From Lutjanus erythropterus (taxonomy: Eukaryota > Chordata > Actinopteri > Lutjaniformes > Lutjanidae), in assembly GCA_020091685.1 (NCBI GenBank), contig CM034603.1, positions 26,628,298 to 26,692,297 of the forward strand: DNA of 64,000 nt. The letters run 5' to 3'. This document shows positions 57,568 to 64,000 of the stretch, one piece after another. The stretch's first letter is position 1. Each line of letters begins with the position of its first letter. The notes beneath the pieces were generated by a model. The model was not told where the DNA came from. It made no database searches and worked only from the letters and a program-made list of their open reading frames with translations. A program made the translations under genes and the position numbers.

Positions 57568-60500
57568 GTGAGTGAAACACCCAGCAGCAATCGGGGGGTC
57601 CCCCTTACCCAGTGCTCCAGTGTTACGCTCAGGTCCTACACAGACTGACAGTATGCAAGATTTATATGCACAAGGTTTGGATCCGTATTTTTACCCCGCT
57701 GTGACCATGATGTTGAATCGGAACAAAAAATCTGCTGCTTTTCAGGTTGTACAGGGTTACGTTGGGTTGTAAAAACCAGCCTACACAATTTTAGGACTGT
57801 GAGCCATTTGCAGCAGTGCCGCCCATGGAAGAAGGCCTGACAGAAACAGCCGAGTGTTCAGTGGCATTATAAGAGATAACACCACTGCAAAATGTTTCTG
57901 CATTCATATTTGCAAAGAGACGTTTTCCAGTTTAATTAATGGAAATGAACTCTGGACATAAAACGCTTTTAAAAGACATTTTCATTTGCAAGTGACAAAT
58001 AATTTTGCTTTTGAAGCTTTCAAGGGGTCTCATGTGTCAATCAAAGGCACCCTGGACCCCTGAGATTTCACGCCGTGGTTAACAGCAGCAAAAATGAAAT
58101 TTATAAGTATGTCTGAAACCTTGGTATAAAACCAACAGTACATGAATTTCATACTATGTATTTTTTACAACTGAAGTTACATTTTTTCTATTTACTAAAT
58201 ACCAGTGTTGTTAAAATGGGAAGAGTGCCCACCCCGAAAGTGGACTGGTACATAAAATATATATATAACACTGTGTTCCATGTGCTCTAAAAAGCTTGTT
58301 GTCACTGACTTACACACATCAAGTTGTTTTGATGCATTTCTAGATAAAAACATCAGTCAGTTGACTGCATTTGCCTGCATCTTTAGATGGACAAAAATAG
58401 CCAAAAAACATTCCTAAAATCTTCTGAATGCCTCTCAGACCTTGAAAAGCCCCCGGGAGTGGTTTATATTTTTAGTTATACGAGACATGTTTTCTCTTTT
58501 TTCGAGAGGTAACGAAAGGTAAATTATCTGAGAGATAGCGAGAGCGGCCGTGGTCGGCTCATATATTTTTCATGCGGTTATCTCGGGCTCATATCTTAAT
58601 GCTGAGGGCGCTGCTCCTGTAGTGACCAGCAGCAGGTTTTTCATTGTCTGTCCTTGTGTTTTACAGTTGTGTTTATTTTGTTTTATTGATGTTTTGCGGC
58701 TGCCTGCAGCAAGATAAGTTTCCCTTCAAGGGATAATAATAGTTTGGAGGAGTGAAAAGAACTACTTAACCGTATCTTGTTATCTTGACATTTCAATATC
58801 ATCATTTACAAATTATATTATTATGGTGCGATGATAAAAAGTCACAACTAAAATAATATGCAATTCATTCACATGTAAAAGTCAAGCTCTGAATCAGAAG
58901 GACATCTGTCTACTAAAGATTAAAGCACCATTTTTGACTGTACAGCCTGAATGTGGCTGTTTGCTATTCTTTTATTTTATTTTAGTACAGCTCAATTTTC
59001 TCTCTGTCTCAACGTAAAAACTAATTGCGTGTGTGTGTTAAAAACAAAAACAGTTTTCTTATCATTAACAACAGTCAACTGTTTTTTTACTCACCTTACA
59101 AATTTAAGTATTTAGACCACATTATGCAACAATTTCCCTGCAGGGATTGTTAAAATTTAATCTAATTCAGTCACTTAGGGAGAAATTTGCAAGACGTTGT
59201 GTAACAAAATGACACAACTTTAATTCACATTCTCCATCAACGTGTATAAAACTGGTCTTTTTGAGTATAAGACTAAAACTCACAATATGTTGACGGTTAA
59301 AAGTTATCCATCATGAAATCAGGTTCAAATGCATCATTTTATGTTCTCTCAACGACGCCAGATGCAGCAAATAAATGACTTACTTAAAGAAAAAAACGAA
59401 ACAAAACAAACAACAGAGAGATATAAACAGGCAAAATATTGTGTATGGTAGCATAAAACACTTCACTGAGCAGAAAAAGACAGAATCGCATAAAATCCCT
59501 GCTCATTAATTCACTACATTAAGACTCTCCATAAGCCAAAAGTATCACCTCTGACACTTTTCAGCTGAAATTCAGATCTTCATTTTTTTTTTTCTGATGC
59601 TCTCATCTCACTCTAAATGAAGACAGACGGATTCATTTATTTGCATAATTTATTTCCTATACTAATTTGTTATTCATGGGATATACAGCAAATTGGCAGA
59701 AGTGTTTCCTCCTCTGTCTTCTTCGCATATCAGCACTTATGGCTCAAGTGCTGCAGATGTGTTTCACTTCTCGACTGAATGACAGTTTTTATTTTAATTA
59801 CTCTGAAGCTGACAGGTCGACCACCACGTTTATCATCTCTTACCTCTATTTTTACTCATAGAAAAAAATGCTTGTTTTCAGTGACCATGGTTATGCAGTT
59901 CTGTCACTTCATAATGCATAACAACAAATCAGAGTTCATGAGGTTCAGCCACGGAAGCTCAGATGTTCTTTTCCACTGATATTTTCTGTCTTTGATTCTA
60001 GGGATTGGACAGAGGGAAATGATAGCTTTCACCAGAATACGATTTGACTGGAGATGTGCATGTCATGACTCAGTACCAGTAGGAATCACTTTGCTCAGGG
60101 GTGCCAGCCTTCGCAACTGAATCACTGTGACAGTGGAGGAAAATCTGGTGAGCGGTGTTTAGACGAGGCAAATTATCTTTTCTCTCCTGCCTTCAGGAAA
60201 AGAACACATAGCGTTTACAGGAGATTTAATATTAGCCTCTAAAGTTAAAATAAAAATCTATAATAAGGCCCTTTTCATAAGACAGTTATAAATGTGATAC
60301 AGAGGGCTTTATAATTTGCAAATAAAATGCAAGTGAAATGGATGCAACATATTTGCATTCAAGCAAAGGTTATAATTAAAGAAGGTGTGAAAGTGTGAAA
60401 ACATATGCAGCCTCAGCCTTCGTGTGAGCTTATTTTCATCTCTTATATTGGCGCTTGGTTCACATCAAATTTATAAGACGATTTTGGAGAGGCTCTCAAT

Positions 60501-60924
60501 TTTTTTTTTGTAAGAAAGAAAAATTCTTTCTCTCCTTTTCCCTCTTTTAATGCAGGTAAATACCCCCAGAATGAAAGAAAAACGCAATGAAATCCAGTTA
60601 TAGTAGACAGGTGCCCATCTTTTCCCACAGTGATAATTCTTCACTTCATCCACATCAGAGCACCGCCTCAGGGGACGGGGATGGGAAACACAGACAGAGC
60701 CTGTGTAGTTCTTTTACAGACGGGTGGAGAGAGAACCTGAAACTGGCACATCAATCATGGCTTGTTTTTTGTGCACCAATATGAAGCAGTAAATCACATT
60801 TGTTACCTTCTCATGAGAGACAGCCTTCACTCTTGTATACTAACAATACAAGGAAAAAGATCACCAGAGTGTAATATCACCACAATTTCCAGTAGTGTGT
60901 ATTAGAAACTTTAACATTTGTCAG
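57568..60924. other. Unique non-coding sequence, no gene seen
   Basis: Small frames only; an ATATATATA run near 58259; T10 near 59585. No repeat ends. Confidence 0.45.
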
Positions 60925-61520
60925 TTAAAGAGAAAATTTGGCACTTTTTATGTGGATGTGGATAATGATGGTGATGTACTGTGTGCAAGCGTCTGACTCC
61001 CACACCCATGCTGCTGTGTATCACCACCCTGGCCTATAGGTAATACTTTGTTAGCCAGAATATAGTTCTACCCAAAGGTGGAGACAAGAAATCCAAGCTG
61101 AAATAGCCTGTAGGTCTTCCTGCATCCAATGACATCACATGATGCAGGAAGAACAACAGATTTTGCAGCATTACAACCATGGATATATTATACACAGGGT
61201 AACTATGGCGACTATTCAGTCCAATGCAAATTGCTCGCCTGGCGCATACACCAAAAAAATGTTTTCTTTCTTTAGCTTCACAATATGCAGCCCACTGAAT
61301 ATGTGACGTAATGTTTCTCTTGGTGGCCTGCGAGTTCCCACTCGGCCCATAAACAGTACTTTGTGATGACATCACAGGTATTTAAATCACTTTTTTACAA
61401 ATATAAAACCTCCATGGATCAAAAAAAATCATAATACAAAGAGTCATAATTAACCTTATTTGTAGTTACCATAAACACTGACTGGACATCCAAATGAAAA
61501 ATGCCAAAGTCTCCCTTTAA
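60925..61520. mobile_element. TTAA-flanked MITE, family B, long form (596 bp)
   Basis: The left end TTAAAGAGAAAATTTGGCAC with TTTATGTGGATGT and the right end ACATCCAAATGAAAAATGCC then CTCCCTTTAA are inverted. TTAA is at both ends (60925-60928, 61517-61520). The termini match the 250-bp element at 55186; the interior is longer. A 113-codon minus-strand frame (61034-61375) has no transposase signature. Confidence 0.78.
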
Positions 61521-62235
61521 ACGCAGAGAGCTCTGTCCATTTTGCAATTTTATACCAGTACAACACAAATTCAATAACTCACTGAAATCCTTGATCATCT
61601 TTTGTGCAACGAAAGCCAATCAAACCACAGTCTTCCAAATTCCACAGTATGTCTTTGTGCCAGAGTGCAGTTGTGATCTGGGATTCTTGAATAATCTCTT
61701 TTTTTGTGTGTGAGGCTCTTATGAATAAACTCAACATCCCTATACTCTTAACTCATATATTTCAATATTATTAAATAATGTCATGTACACAAAATGATGT
61801 AACACTTCAATAACAAAAAGATCAGTTCCTCTGTAGGAATCCGTTCACAATGTTGTTTTGTTGAGCAGGTTTTGAAGACTCTTGTTCGCACAACATTTCT
61901 TTTTGATGCAGGCGCATGCAGTGCAGCGGTGCAGGCCCACGCGAGAACTCATTTTCAGTCCCGCTATGGGTGGTGGGTACTGCACTCTGCATGTTTAAGG
62001 GTACCAAACAAATCATGTCGGCACTACTGAGGACCGATTCGCGTTAAATCAATCAGTACAAAATTTTGGTCCCTGAGAGCGCATCTGGGTGAGAGAGCAC
62101 AGACAGAAAGAGAGAGCGCGAAGCTACATCGCCCCTGCAGCTCGTTCAAGTCATAGTGAGTCAGGGCAATAATGACAACAAAGTGGTCGAAAGCAGGGTT
62201 ACACCTTTTCGAAATATAACACACCACAATACAAC
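61521..62235. other. Unique non-coding sequence, no gene seen
   Basis: No recognisable feature. Confidence 0.5.
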
Positions 62236-62680
62236 ACATCTAACCTTAGGAAACACATGGTCAAACACAAAATCAATCTAAAAACTGTTGGGTGTACCGT
62301 GTTTGAAAGCCTGAAGGCTGCGTCCCCCGCAGCAGCTGCAGCTAACATCAGCGCACCTGGAGCTAGAGCAGAAGACACTGAAGCCCTCATGGACGAAAAA
62401 ACTTTAGATTAGGCGTCGACAGCTTCATCAGTATCTTCAGGTTATGAGTTTTCTGGTTGGATAATTGTTGTTGGAGATCACTGGGCTTTTTTCAGCGTCT
62501 TGTTGGTGCTAGCTTAGCATTTTTAATGATGACAATGTTGAAATTGAGAAATCTGGACTAACTTTTACAACTGAAATCACATTTTTGGTATTACAGAGAG
62601 AGTGAGGTACCAAAAAGGGTACTCTTGGGTACCAGCACCAAATTCCAGGTACCCAACTATATTCCCATCCCCCAAAGTTC
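62236..62680. mobile_element. DNA-element remnant; left part repeats 57445-57567
   Basis: 62236-62357 matches the 57.4-kb copy (CTAACCTTAGGAAACACATG, TCAAACACAAAAT, CCCCCGCAGCAGCTGCAGCT). Farther right, GGTACCAAAAAGGGTACTC, GGGTACCAGCACCAAATTCC and CTATATTCCCATCCCCC resemble the right end of a fish hAT-type family with a GGGATGGGAAT terminus. I could not find the left terminus, so the extent is approximate. Confidence 0.5.
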
Positions 62681-64000
62681 AAAACCAGGCCTGTTGTACT
62701 TACACACTGTGAACTTATCATTCTTTTTTGTGACAGCTTTAACAATTGCACAATTTATCTGGTTCTATTTTTGTTTCTATTCATGAAGAAAGAAGATAAG
62801 CTCGAGATAAATCTTGGTACAATTGTATATTGTTGTTTGTGTAGACACAATTACAGACTAGACATTACATTAAAGAAAATAGCCACAATGTTGGTCAGGA
62901 AAATCCCAATTACATATTTTCCTCAAATATTACATCCCTTATTATTACTGTATAAAATTCTTTGATTCTATCAAATGAAACGTCTACAAAAGATCAATAT
63001 CTATAACAGATATTATATAACGGGAACTGTACTAAAGCTTTAATTCCTTTTTGCTGCACACACAAAAACTGAAAGTCTGTAAGCTACAAAGTTTGTGAAG
63101 AACTTTGTCTAAAAGAAGTCATTTCAAATTCTTTTTTTCCAAGCATTTCAATTTTTTGAATCGAGATTTTCAAATAATGAATCATCCACTGCACTGATCA
63201 AAAAGAAAAATTTGTGTCACAGTTTTCAAGGATTAGTAGCGAATAAGTGTTTCTTTCGTTGCGTCCTTAGATTTCCAGCCACGTCCCAATCAGAGCAATG
63301 GACATCATCAGCACTGATTCAATGATAATTGTTCCATACAGTCATCCCTGACTACTGGTTATACAGACCAGTGGTTTAATATCTAATCAATCTGAATGAA
63401 TTATGAGCTCCTGTCAGCTCTATTACAAATACAGACTTGACCATTACATTTTTAATTAACCTCAAGTACAACATATTGGAGAGCTGTCACAGATGTCACC
63501 ATGTATAACTCCGGGTAATAGAATGAAATGGCTCCACATATCTCACATAGTGAATTTGAAATCATATTGGAAAGTGAATGTCTTTGGCCAGACGAGAGCA
63601 GAGTTTGTACTACTTATCAAGTGATTAAGGCAATCTCTTTATTCGACTCTAGTTTCCATGGAGACGTGGCTTGATTTGACGAGCACAATGTGTATATGTG
63701 TGTGTGTATATGAGAGTATGTTTATGTATGTGTGTTGGTGTGCTCTTTAATTTGCAGGGGGAAAAAAAAGTCAAAAGCAGGAAGGAGATACAGCTGTAAG
63801 TAAACCCCCAAACCTTTTTTTTAATGTAAAATGCATATCCTCTATACCTTAAGACTTTAGGATCCCGGTAACCATGGCAACCAGAAGCACATAAAGAACA
63901 AAAATCCATACACTTTTAATGTAAAAGGCAGCCTGCCGACTCCAAAACAGAATAGTTTGTTCAACTATTTACCGAAAACACTGTAATTGATTGAAACTAA
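62681..64000. other. Unique non-coding sequence with a GT-rich tract
   Basis: An interrupted (GT)n/(TATG)n region lies at about 63688-63741. No gene seen. Confidence 0.5.

Noticed and set aside
1-64000. CRISPR array, bacterial operon or phage-type system
   Set aside because: No regularly spaced direct repeats, no dense gene packing or Shine-Dalgarno-led frames; the repeat content is that of a fish nuclear genome.

Overview
The window looks like a stretch of nuclear genome from a ray-finned (teleost) fish, probably a percomorph. The basis is composition (AT-rich by eye), abundant (CA)n microsatellites, and many interspersed repeats whose ends match element families known from fish: hAT-type MITEs, TTAA-flanked MITEs, a Tc1/mariner-like element, and reverse-transcriptase relics of a CR1/L2/Rex1-like LINE. 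I see no intact protein-coding gene, no rRNA or tRNA gene, no CRISPR array and no bacterial-style operon. No open frame exceeds about 200 codons, and the longest ones run through homopolymers, microsatellites or transposons. The window is best read as intergenic or deep-intronic DNA.

Layout. 1-4.5 kb: mostly single-copy sequence with one TTAA-flanked MITE (1958-2197), microsatellites, and one exon-like segment (about 3316-3391). 4.5-5 kb: a degenerate minisatellite with arms in opposite orientations. 5.6-6.8 and 12.3-13.1 kb: two decayed copies of one LINE family; the second keeps the RT catalytic MDD. 8-12.3 kb: four DNA-transposon copies, two with recognisable 8-bp target duplications, and a GC-rich block open on both strands (9345-9635). 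16 kb: a known type of fish interspersed repeat. 18.7-20.0 kb: a TTAA-flanked element carrying a nested hAT copy. 23.75-23.86 kb: an antisense relic of a hAT/ZBED-like transposase. 26-28.3 kb: a hAT-like copy, a 32-bp near-perfect palindrome, and a repeat shared with 39.9 kb. 33.5 kb: a hAT copy with target duplication. 34.8-36.2 kb: a three-layer transposon nest. 37.6-38.1 kb: a RecQ-helicase-like N-terminal fragment broken by one stop codon. 39.8-40.5 kb: a long non-autonomous DNA element. 43.5, 46.2-46.6, 49.5 and 53.9-54.3 kb: further repeat copies. 55.2 and 60.9-61.5 kb: two members of one TTAA MITE family. 57.5 and 62.2 kb: a pair of related segments.

How it fits together. There is no pathway here. 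The signal is a record of transposition: five insertions end exactly in TTAA, about seven hAT-type copies have partial to perfect 8-bp duplications, and several are nested, which gives relative ages. Between them lie unique, mixed-composition blocks (about 29.6-30.0, 30.9-31.35, 50.2-50.4, 52.8-53.05 and 54.8-55.08 kb) that could be conserved non-coding elements; a 25-bp exact repeat joins two unique blocks at 51.0 and 55.0 kb. Family assignments come from pattern recognition; no database search was run.
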